Of a stretch of 16,033 bases of DNA, positions 8,393-16,033 are shown piece by piece. Position numbers and translations under genes: made by a program. The notes under the pieces are model-generated. The model saw nothing but the letters and a program-made list of their open reading frames with translations, ran no database searches and had not been told where the DNA came from. Source of the stretch: Gonapodya sp. JEL0774 (taxonomy: Eukaryota > Monoblepharomycota > Monoblepharidomycetes > Monoblepharidales > Gonapodyaceae); NCBI GenBank assembly GCA_027604505.1, contig JADIIX010000288.1, positions 1-16,033 of the forward strand, in the 5' to 3' direction. Within the stretch, counting starts at the first letter, position 1. Each line of letters starts with the position of its first letter.

Positions 8393-11300
8393 TTAAATAT
8401 TCAATTTCGCCATTGCCTCATCCATTTCCTTTTGAAGCGTATCAAGCTTCTCTTGCGCTTCAACAAGAATGAGATTTCTGGGAGGTGACACGTAGAAAGG
8501 AGAAATGATAAACTTTGCATGTCTTGAAACATGCACAATCTGAGAAGTCACTCACTCATGAGCCAAGGCCGCCTTTATTCTTGCTTCCTGTACCGACCCC
8601 AGTTCCCCGTTGCCCTTATTGCGACCCCCATCCCTGCTTTCCGAGGGATCAGGAACTGCAACAGACATTTCAGTATTAACGGAACGGCGCGGAGCCTGTT
8701 GGCGTTCCAAATCTTGCTTGAGTATCTCGTACTGCCTGACAAGCTGTCCGAGATCGAAGACCAATGCATCAATGCAAGTCACTCAAGTACGGTAGCACGT
8801 ATACTAAATGAAGCTCTCACTTTTCTTGTTTGTGCACCCATCCACTCCGCCTTTTGCCCTGCCACCTCCATCTCACTCTCCCACTCAGCCATCTCCTGAC
8901 CCCCGGCACCAGCTTTCCTCACCGCATGCCACATGCTCGAAAGCACCCTGTCTGCTCTGGCACGAAGTTCGATCTGCCTCTTAGTGATGCTGGCAAGATT
9001 GTTGGTGATCCGAGATGTTGTAGGTAAAATTTCAGAAGTGAGGGTTGCCGTAACGGCGGAGATGGTGTTGGTTTGTTGGTCGAGCTCCCTGTCAATGAGC
9101 ATCAGCCTGAGAGTAATACAACAAAAATTGATGGGAATTATTCCTGACGGATTCGCACATGAGAAGCCTTTCCAGTCTCACCTCCCCTCTGTTACGATCC
9201 CATCCTCTTGAATCCGCCCCGCATCGGTCCTCACCATGTTCACTACCGCACCTATACCCTTTACCATCTCCTCGTCTGATCGTTCCGGGCGACCGGCTTT
9301 TACCGGTCTCGGCCTATCGACATTTTCCCGAAGGTGTCTGGGCATATGGAAACGTTCCACATCTTCAAGGAGAGATCGGTAGGCATCAGGGTGAATGTCT
9401 GTGGATGCTGTCGCCATCAAAGGGACAACTGAGTCACTTCCCGCAACACCTGCAATCAATGCCTGTTCCGCATCGCCTTCCACTTCGTCCAAGCCCGAAT
9501 CAGAAACCGCTGCCACACCGCCATCTCTCGCAACCACCACCAGTCCCTTACGCACCCCCGCACCCTCAAACACACATACGCCAACTGCCCCTTTATCATC
9601 TTCCATCGTGGCGCAGGCGCGCACATCTGTCATTGAGTGAAGAGTGTTTAGGACAGATCCAGGTTCCCCACCTTGCACCACTTTATTCGCTGCAACGCGG
9701 ATTGCACGGACAGCACGGGTGACGGAGATCTCAAACACTCCCGCACCCGTCGCGACCAAGAATCGAGGTGCTGTGCCCGGATGCGATTCGGGGACGATAC
9801 GGGCAACTTCGGGTCCTGCCGGTGGGACGTTCGAGGTAGACACTAAGGGGAGCAACACCGTCTCAATGACGGTCCACGTGGGTAGCGATGCCCGCGCGGC
9901 TCCACTCTCTACAACGGAGTCCCCAATGCTGTCAATTTCGTCCTTATCGTCCTCCTCCGAATCCTCAATAACAATAGCCTCCACTCCATCCTCGTCGGAA
10001 GATGACTTCGCACTAAAAGCGTGGCCGCCATTCGGTTGTCTTGTCACCGGAGTCATGGGCGAAAGTGCGACCATCTCCCTCCCATTGTCCTCATCCTCCG
10101 AATCCGAATGCAATCCCCATCCCCTCCTTTTCTTTTTGCGCGGCGGCAGCGCGATACGGCGGACATCTTGCTGCAGTTGTATTTGGTTCTGTTGTTGGTG
10201 CTGCTGCTGCCACCCTCCTGAACTGGGCCGACCTTCCTGTCTACTTGCGCTCCACCCAGCCTTCATCGGCGTTTCCCTCATTTCTTTTCCACCCTTGACT
10301 GGCGTGAATACCATCACATCCCTCTCTCTCCTTAGGTTCACCTGGCCAACCTTCCCCCTGACACCTTCTCCGACACCTCCTCCAGCACCCTTTACCTCGT
10401 TCGGCCAACCTCCACTGACGTTGCCACCCACGATAACTTCCACAGCGCCTGATTCATAGCACAATGCGAGAATGATGATACCAGGGAGGGACGCCACGAG
10501 GGAGACGGACGAGACGGGGGACGCGGTGGGTTCGGATCGCACAATGGTGATGGGTCCCTGTGTCGCGGGTTTGGGGAGTCTGATGAGCGAGACCAATTGC
10601 GGCGTGTCGCTCGCGCGGGATCGGTTTTCCGCCTGTGAGGATCCCAGTATCAAGCTGGTTGCTCCTCCTCCATCGTCTGCTTCCGCTCCTCCTGTCGCCG
10701 AAAACACCTCGCCACCACCCGCAATCACGCTTTCCAGAAACTCCAGTGACACATCCGCGTCCGATCGTCCGATTACCGCACTTGTCTTGCTTGCCCTTTG
10801 TTGTGCAAATTTCCCCTTTCCTTTGGGCGTCATGTCGGGCCGAGTTGGCGAAGGGGGAGCAGGATGGGACGATGCCAATGAAGGAACATCGGGGTTGTAC
10901 GATGCAGGGGCCGCCGACGGGGGGAGGGCGAGCGTGCGGCGGAGGAGGTGGACAAGGCTTGGAGGGATGAGGCTTTATAGACGTTGAGAGGGGGTGGTTG
11001 ACGAAAGGGGTGGGTGTTATCGAGGAGCAGCGAGAGCAATGGGCGAATGGAGCAACAGGGAAACAAGTATGAAGAGCGGTGATCTGCACCTCAAGGGGTT
11101 CCCGCTTTCACTACACTCAGATGACAGCCAACTCACCTCTTCCCCACAATCACTGGACACAGCGCCCACACGTTCCCCTCACGAGTCACGCAATACACGG
11201 TGAGCGCCCCCCACCCATCGCCCGGCTTGATACCCCTGGACGGCGCCGGAGGTGGCGCGGGGTTGTCAGAACTGGGGGTGCTAGGGGACGCGGAAAATGA

Positions 11301-12841
11301 TGATGGGCGGTCATCAAATCCGAAACAGAATGCGGCGGGCAAGCCAGGGTTGGGAATGGCGGTTGAGGAGAAGGAAGAGGCTGTAGATGTAGCTCGCTTT
11401 GAACGAGCAGGGAGGAGTGCTGGGTTGGGTACAAGCTGGTGAGTTTGTTCGGGAAGGTCTGCAGAGTGGGAGAGGTCATAGATACTTTGGTGTGTTGAAG
11501 GAGGGCGGTTTTGAGTTCGGGGGACGAGTGAGTTAGGTGGGGTGGAAAGTGTCAAAGATTGTAAGCGGAGCAGAGGCAGAGAAAGTAGCGAGTAGGTGCA
11601 ATAGAAACCACAAAATGTGATAATGATTGGCATGTGAGCGATCTCATCCAATTCCGTTTGACGCTGCTGATACCGAGAAAACTTGGTTGCCCCAAATACC
11701 CCTCCAAACCAAATGCTCCTCGCCTTTAAACCACCACCTGTGTCACAATTCATTTACTGGACCCATACCACATTTCAAAGTTGTCCATTCAAGTACTCAC
11801 AGACCCAACTCATAATGTACAGTCAAACTCTCCCCACAGTTTCATCGACGTGGGTTTGCTGGTACTCGCGACTCACCGGAAGACGCCATCGGCTGTTAAA
11901 ACACACACAGCAGTGCCACCCTGAGCGGCGGGGTGCCAGGATGCTTGGACAATGGGACATGAAGGGTCTGTCGAAAGGTCGAAAGTGCCAATGGGCAGTG
12001 AGCGGCAAAGAATCGAGCGGGGAGTATAAGAGGTGGATGGAGTCGATGTGGCGGACGAGGTGGAGGTAGAGAAGGAGGAAGGGAGGAGAGACGAAGAGCG
12101 AGGGAGAACGATGACGCGGAGAGCGGTGGGGGAGGCGGCGAGGAGCAAGCGGCCCGTTGGGTTTACAGAGAGAAATGTTGGGTCAAAGTCGAGTTCGGGA
12201 TTGTCGGAGTGAGGTGTGGACAAGGCGGAGGTGGTCGCAGGTTTGCGGGAGTGTTTCGAAGGGGACGGGTGGGAGGTGTCGGTGGGGGAGAGAATGACGT
12301 GAGGAGCAGACGCCGCGATACGTGCAAGCGATGCATGTGAGATAACAGAAGGATGTGGAGAGGAGGCTAAGGATGTGTCTGGAGGTGGGAGAGGGAGCGA
12401 GTGAAGCAGCTGCAGGTTGAGGGCCCGGAGAGAGCGAGTGCCCGGGACGCAAAAGAAGAGATCCGAGCCGCGAGCAGCGAGCGTGGAGTGTTGGTGGGAG
12501 AGAACGTTCGTGTGTGCGTGAGTGTCGTGTCTGTGCTGAGATTGCTGTGTGCGCGGTATCTGGCGCTTCTCTGCATCCACCTCGAACATCGGATGCACAG
12601 AAACCAGATCCAACCACGTCGGTGCCGCCACTCCAGCCCACTCCCCCGTGCCCGTTGACCCCTCAGGCTGCTTGCCATCAACCCCGCTCGCACCGCTGCT
12701 GCCGCCCTCTCGTCCCTCCTGTCTCTGCTCTGAAGTAAGCATCCCCTGGTGCCGAGCGGCATCTCCACTCCCTACTCCGAATCCAACAGCCTTCCCACCA
12801 AACAGTGTCCCCGACTTGGCTCCTCCAGGTGCCCCGAACAT
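8393..12841 (-). CDS. Nup82/Nup88-family nucleoporin
   Basis: Six minus-strand exons: 12841-11877, 11484-11137, 10972-9182, 9106-8821, 8743-8556 and 8477-8393; 1220 aa. Nup82/Nup88 sits on the cytoplasmic face of the nuclear pore and anchors mRNA-export factors. The N terminus is G/F-rich (MFGAPGGAKSGTLFGG). From W76 a propeller begins: WLDLVSVHPMFEV, then SVNPTGRLLLAASPTALRVIVLP, SWHPAAQGGTAVCVLTADGVFR, joined to IYDLSHSADLPEQ and VTREGNVWALCPVI-GKSLIPPSLVHLL. Exon 3 carries a long insertion: Q-rich (~692-706), RKKKRR (~716-721), acidic tracts (~728-735 and ~764-786) with IVIEDSEED inside, then propeller-like sequence with ATGAGVFEISV. The last ~190 residues are helical (ELDQQTNTISAVTATL, LVRQYEILKQDLE, EAQEKLDTLQKEMDEAM), suiting the coiled coil that binds Nup159/Nup214 partners. 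It is longer than yeast Nup82 (~710 aa) and human Nup88 (~740 aa). Exon 3 is visibly more GC-rich than its neighbours. Confidence 0.84.
11485..11876 (-). other. Long (392 bp) intron 1 of the nucleoporin gene
   Basis: Donor GTGAGT and acceptor CCAAAG join ADGVFR to IYDLSHSADLPEQ, matching the D-G-x-I-R-x-Y-D-L blade seen in Nup82/Nup88. It is several times longer than most introns in the window. Its 3' ~270 bases stay open in the frame of exon 2, but that stretch has no propeller-like sequence. Confidence 0.7.
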
Positions 12842-13462
12842 TTTCCGTGCCTGTAACAACTCGATTCAGCCCGTCTTTTCAATTGATGAGCGTCCAAGTG
12901 TCCTTTTTGGATTTCACTCGGTTTGTGAGTTGTGGAATGAAATTTAGACTCGAAGGCAGTCTGCTCTTGGATTTTGTGAAGACAGAATCACACTGTCTGT
13001 GTGGGACCGACCAAAGCACCTGGACATAGCACGTTGAGACTCAAGTTCATCAATAATTCCAGCGTCCTAGCTATTGACCTATTTGGCACCAGTCTCACTT
13101 AATCGGAACGTCGCGTGTACTTGTGCAGAAATTGAATGAGAAGGACACGGCATGTACAATGGTTGGGGGTACGGATTTCGTTGTGCTTCCTCTCAGCGCT
13201 TGGTGCACGGGACGACAGTTGAGGAGGTAAATCAAACCGGGAATTCACAGGGCGCATGACAATTTCGAAATGGTGCAGTTCGTTGAAAGAGGACTCACAA
13301 ACTCATGCTTTTCTCAATACAATTACAAGCACGAATGAGCTCACTGACAACAATCGCATTCTGTAATGTGTGCCGCAGTCGAGAACTGCTCTCCAGTTTC
13401 GGACTAATTACCATCCCAGTCCAATTGATACATCCATCTGACACGAGTCTCTCCTTCTCCGC
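12842..13462. other. Intergenic region upstream of the nucleoporin gene
   Basis: This 621-bp gap between two minus-strand genes should hold the nucleoporin promoter and the 3' UTR of the F-box gene. No conserved ORF, tRNA or repeat was seen. The nucleoporin start was placed at the ATG of MFGAPGG, since the open frame just upstream has only a TTG. Confidence 0.55.
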
Positions 13463-14806
13463 TTATTCTAAAGACTCCTCAATCATACAGTCCTTTCCCC
13501 TCTCCATACACACGGCCCTCAAGGTAACCCCGATCGCGTCATACTTGTATGTCTTAGGAAAACAGAAGACGAATCGTTTTGCTGGTACCGTTTCGACGAG
13601 CGAGGACCACCCCGTGCGGAACACGATTGTGGGATGGACCAGGGACCTCTCCACTTTGACGTGGAACACGACAAGGTTGGGATAAGAGCGGGCAAGGGCG
13701 GATGAGATTCGCTTGAAATCTCTGGCCATGGCGTTGGATCGAAAGTCCCACAAATCGCCGATGAAACGAAGGGAGAGTGTAGTGATCCCTTCCATGACTG
13801 GGCTTTCGGTCAAAACGTCCAGCAATCCTGGAATGATGTTCAATGTGCCCATCGACGTGAGATGACAAAGCGCTTTCGAGATATGCATGAGCGCTCGCTC
13901 TCCAATTTTGTAGCTTGCTTGAGGATTATCTGACTTGTTGGGGTAGTTGACTAGGTTGAAGTTCACGATCCCCTCGCGATACGAAGGTGGCAGGCAGTCG
14001 CACAGTTGCGCGTAGAAATCTGACGACACATAGGCTCGGAGTTCCAAGGAGCGGATGTTCGGGAAAATGATGTGGAGGTGTTCGACCACGGTTGGCGGAA
14101 GAAGCTGGTGTTGTGTGCGATGGTCCTGGATGGTAAGGCTCGTAACGGAGTCCATCGTTCCAACTTGCAAGGCTCTCCACAACGCTACAAACTTCCACGA
14201 GACCGCTAATCTTGTCGGCCGGGCTGTTATTTGCAGGTAGCTGGTGAAAGCGAGAAAATCTTCTGTCTCCCAATCCTGGTGGAAATCGGTGACGCACTCG
14301 ACAATCGCCCGGACGTTCGGCCGCTCAAGTTTTTTTGGTTGGGTCGGGTGTAAGATCCAATTCTGCTTGATTTGGTCGCTCACAAAATCCCCGTCCAGAG
14401 GAGTATGCACAGGTGCGAAGCCTGCTGCAAAATCATCTACGCCTATCGTAGTAGAGTACATCATGTCACGCGTCATTTGAAACGTGAACTCTGCGGCGAC
14501 CCAGGCATATTTTTCCGAGTCACGGCCAAACTTTCGAACCGGAACGAACTTCTTCAATAGACCCACTCGCCTCGGGAACGGGTTCCACCGAGATCGTGTT
14601 ATCGAGAGAAAATTGATCGCAACGAGGATGGGCAGTCGGCCCTGGGGATCGAGAAGAGTCCGGGCTACCCCCCGCCATCGGCGGCTAGTGAGTTGGACTG
14701 AGATGTAAAACGTACGTGGACAGCCCGCGAGGAAAATTGCTCGCAGGAGCTCGTCGGGAAGATCGTTGATGGTCGGCGAGGGAACTTCGATGGCTGATCC
14801 AAGCAT
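13463..14806 (-). CDS. F-box protein
   Basis: An intronless ORF of 447 aa runs from an ATG at 14806 to TAA at 13463. Residues ~13-50 form an F-box: INDLPDELLRAIFLAG, then VQLTSRRWRGVA, with the usual LPxE(L/V)LxxIF core and the later W. F-box proteins bind Skp1 and bring substrates to SCF ubiquitin ligases. The rest has weak leucine-rich spacing (HIIFPNIRSLELRAY, MEGITTLSLRFIGDLWDF, SYPNLVVFHVK) that resembles the divergent LRR-like C termini of fungal F-box proteins and would be the substrate-binding part. No known substrate class can be named. The frame is intact, with no sign of decay. Such families are large and fast-evolving in basidiomycetes, so an orthologue elsewhere may be hard to find. 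Confidence 0.85.
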   Translation of the reverse strand: MLGSAIEVPSPTINDLPDELLRAIFLAGCPRTFYISVQLTSRRWRGVARTLLDPQGRLPILVAINFLSITRSRWNPFPRRVGLLKKFVPVRKFGRDSEKYAWVAAEFTFQMTRDMMYSTTIGVDDFAAGFAPVHTPLDGDFVSDQIKQNWILHPTQPKKLERPNVRAIVECVTDFHQDWETEDFLAFTSYLQITARPTRLAVSWKFVALWRALQVGTMDSVTSLTIQDHRTQHQLLPPTVVEHLHIIFPNIRSLELRAYVSSDFYAQLCDCLPPSYREGIVNFNLVNYPNKSDNPQASYKIGERALMHISKALCHLTSMGTLNIIPGLLDVLTESPVMEGITTLSLRFIGDLWDFRSNAMARDFKRISSALARSYPNLVVFHVKVERSLVHPTIVFRTGWSSLVETVPAKRFVFCFPKTYKYDAIGVTLRAVCMERGKDCMIEESLE

Positions 14807-15349
14807 AAGCTGTGGGAACTCATAATATCAATCACAATGAACGAAACCGAGCTAGTAGAGGTTTCACACAGACTCACTAGCTCACGCAGTTCTTAAAGTG
14901 GCATTATCGTATCGGGCGTTTGTGTCAGAGAACGGCTTTCCGTTTTCTGCATGAGTTTCTCACTCGCAAAAGTTTGGTCGGGTTAATGGTCCAAGGCTGT
15001 GGCCAGCCCGCAAGCCCGCATTCGGCAGATCTGCGGCTGTGTTTCAATCCCACAATCCCCCATAGAGACATCCTTCACTGGCGGTCACGGATTGTATCTG
15101 GCGTCTCTGTCCTCCATGACTCTTCTCCCTTTCCAAACTGAAGCGAAGACAACCCGCATCAGAATTTTCGTTCAAGCAGCTCGAATCTTCTCCGGCATTG
15201 ATGAGACACAGCGCCAAAAACATTCGATTCTGGCAAGGAAGGCAATCACACTGGCCAATTACACTACTGGTTTCAATTGTTTTTCTTCTTGGCTTATCAC
15301 AACAGACATACAACACACCGTCGCTTCGGTCGTACATCGCGCGTCATTA
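14807..15349. other. Intergenic region between F-box gene and transposon
   Basis: The F-box gene reads left and the transposase right, so the F-box promoter should lie here. ORFs on both strands are short and without recognisable motifs. CAAGCCCGCA-like GC words occur near 15010, but no repeat array or RNA gene was found. Confidence 0.5.
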
Positions 15350-15474
15350 GGGCGTGTACGGCACCTGTAATTTTAAAAAGTAGTTATTTGTGAATTATTC
15401 GTTATTGGGGGTGCGTGTATGAGTTCCTCGAAAAAAACTAGTTTTTGGTCCAGCAAGTGCCGAACACGCCGCCC
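15350..15474. repeat. Imperfect inverted repeat, possible transposon end or MITE
   Basis: The left arm starts GGGCGTGTACGGCACCTG at 15350. The reverse complement of the right arm, read from 15474, is GGGCGGCGTGTTCGGCACTTG. They match at 16 of 18 positions apart from a 3-nt gap. After an equal 7-nt gap on each side, AAAAAGTAGTTATTT (15375-15389) pairs with AAAAACTAGTTTTTT at 13 of 15. The spacer is about 42 nt. TTA precedes the left arm, the usual PIF/Harbinger target-site duplication, and GGGC(G)GTGT...GG termini suit that superfamily. The right flank (ATAA) is not an exact TTA, so element limits are unresolved. Confidence 0.6.
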
Positions 15475-15521
15475 ATAATCCTTCGAGAAACCCCGCGTCT
15501 CCCACATCGCAGATTGGCATC

Positions 15522-16033
15522 ATGGCGGAAAAAACGGACGTGGAATCAAACGATCAGGTGGAAAGCAGGACTCGGATGGTCGCGGCAACTGGTGCGGCCT
15601 TTGTCGTGGTCATCGCCGCTGCTGCCTCTTTTTTGGTTCCCCATCCTCGCCAAGTCCCGCGCCCGATGACCAATAGTGCGCTTCAGGGCGAGGCCTGGAC
15701 TCAGGAAATTCTGCGTGGCCATGATGAGATGGTCCTGGACAATCTGAGAATGCCGCGAACAGTCTTCCTCGACCTATGCCGGGAGATTCGCTTGCGACGG
15801 GAACTGATTGACACAGCGGAGGTCAGCGTAGAACAGCAGATGGCGATGCTGATGATGTATCTGGGACAAGGAGTGTCTATGCGGGCTATACGGACTCGCT
15901 TTCAGCACTCCCTGTCCACTGTAACAGCTTATGTCCGAGCTGCTCAAGCAGCTGTCGCTTCTCTTGCCCCGGACTATATTGTACTACCTACGGCAAACAC
16001 TGTGCAGTCAGAAAGGATCACAGGGAACCCTCG
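15522..16033 (+). CDS. PIF/Harbinger (HARBI1-like) transposase, N-terminal part
   Basis: The frame opens at the ATG at 15522 and stays open for 170 codons to the window edge, so the gene is truncated by the window and not visibly broken. The HARBI1-like N-terminal region is clear: SALQGEAWTQEILRGH (52-67), LRMPRTVFLDLCREIR (75-90), VSVEQQMAMLMMYLGQ (101-116), then MRAIRTRFQHSLSTVTAY (120-137), the helix-turn-helix that would bind DNA, and LAPDYIVLP (148-156). The DDE nuclease (DDE_Tnp_4) should follow beyond 16033 and cannot be assessed. A hydrophobic stretch at 20-40 (MVAATGAAFVVVIAAAASFLVP) resembles a membrane segment. PIF/Harbinger elements usually need a second Myb-like protein; none is seen here. 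Confidence 0.9.
   Translation, partial: MAEKTDVESNDQVESRTRMVAATGAAFVVVIAAAASFLVPHPRQVPRPMTNSALQGEAWTQEILRGHDEMVLDNLRMPRTVFLDLCREIRLRRELIDTAEVSVEQQMAMLMMYLGQGVSMRAIRTRFQHSLSTVTAYVRAAQAAVASLAPDYIVLPTANTVQSERITGNP

Noticed and set aside
9644-10459. Long plus-strand ORF of 271 codons
   Set aside because: It lies antisense to nucleoporin exon 3, is S/P/T-rich low complexity, and is best explained as a shadow of a GC-rich coding exon.
10973-11089. Acceptor at 11089 (CCTTGAG) for nucleoporin intron 2
   Set aside because: In the required phase it runs into TAA soon after. The acceptor ATAAAG at 10973 gives GKSLIPPSLVHLL, which suits the family.
11801-11827. Possible 27-nt micro-exon in nucleoporin intron 1 (acceptor GGAGAG, donor GTGAGT)
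   Set aside because: It keeps the frame, but it interrupts the conserved ADGVFR-IYDL join with non-family residues, so direct splicing is preferred.

Overview
The window looks like nuclear DNA of a filamentous fungus, probably a basidiomycete. The genes are compact and split by many short spliceosomal introns (mostly 58-164 bp, GT-AG). They include a fungal nucleoporin, a nuclear gene for a mitochondrial ribosomal protein, an F-box protein and a fungal-type PIF/Harbinger transposase. The phylum is inferred from gene style and not proven. No rRNA, tRNA or CRISPR was seen.

Layout from left to right. 1-1944 has no convincing gene; most of it is an old, diverged tandem repeat. Three plus-strand genes follow. 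The first is a seven-exon short-chain dehydrogenase/reductase of the retinol-dehydrogenase/WWOX-like type (1945-3439), which has one GC-AG intron. The second is the mitochondrial small-subunit ribosomal protein uS15m (3572-4845, three exons). The third is a ten-exon membrane protein (5628-8204) that joins an LrgA-like half to an LrgB-like half and so resembles the plastid glycolate/glycerate transporter PLGG1 of plants. A CT-rich minisatellite-like stretch (5155-5310) lies in the gap before it.

Two minus-strand genes come next. A Nup82/Nup88-type nucleoporin in six exons (12841 down to 8393) converges on the LrgAB gene with 188 bp between the stop codons. It has a beta-propeller at the front, a large disordered insertion (Q-rich, basic, acidic, and a SUMO-interaction-like motif) and a helical tail. 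A single-exon F-box protein (14806 down to 13463) lies upstream of it on the same strand.

At the right edge, a PIF/Harbinger (HARBI1-like) transposase ORF starts at 15522 and runs off the window with its DDE catalytic part unseen. Just upstream, 15350-15474 forms an imperfect inverted repeat of about 40 nt per arm and may mark the transposon end or a nested MITE-like element.

The genes do not form one pathway. Exon models were built by hand from conserved protein motifs, splice dinucleotides and phase; all multi-exon models give a total CDS length divisible by three.
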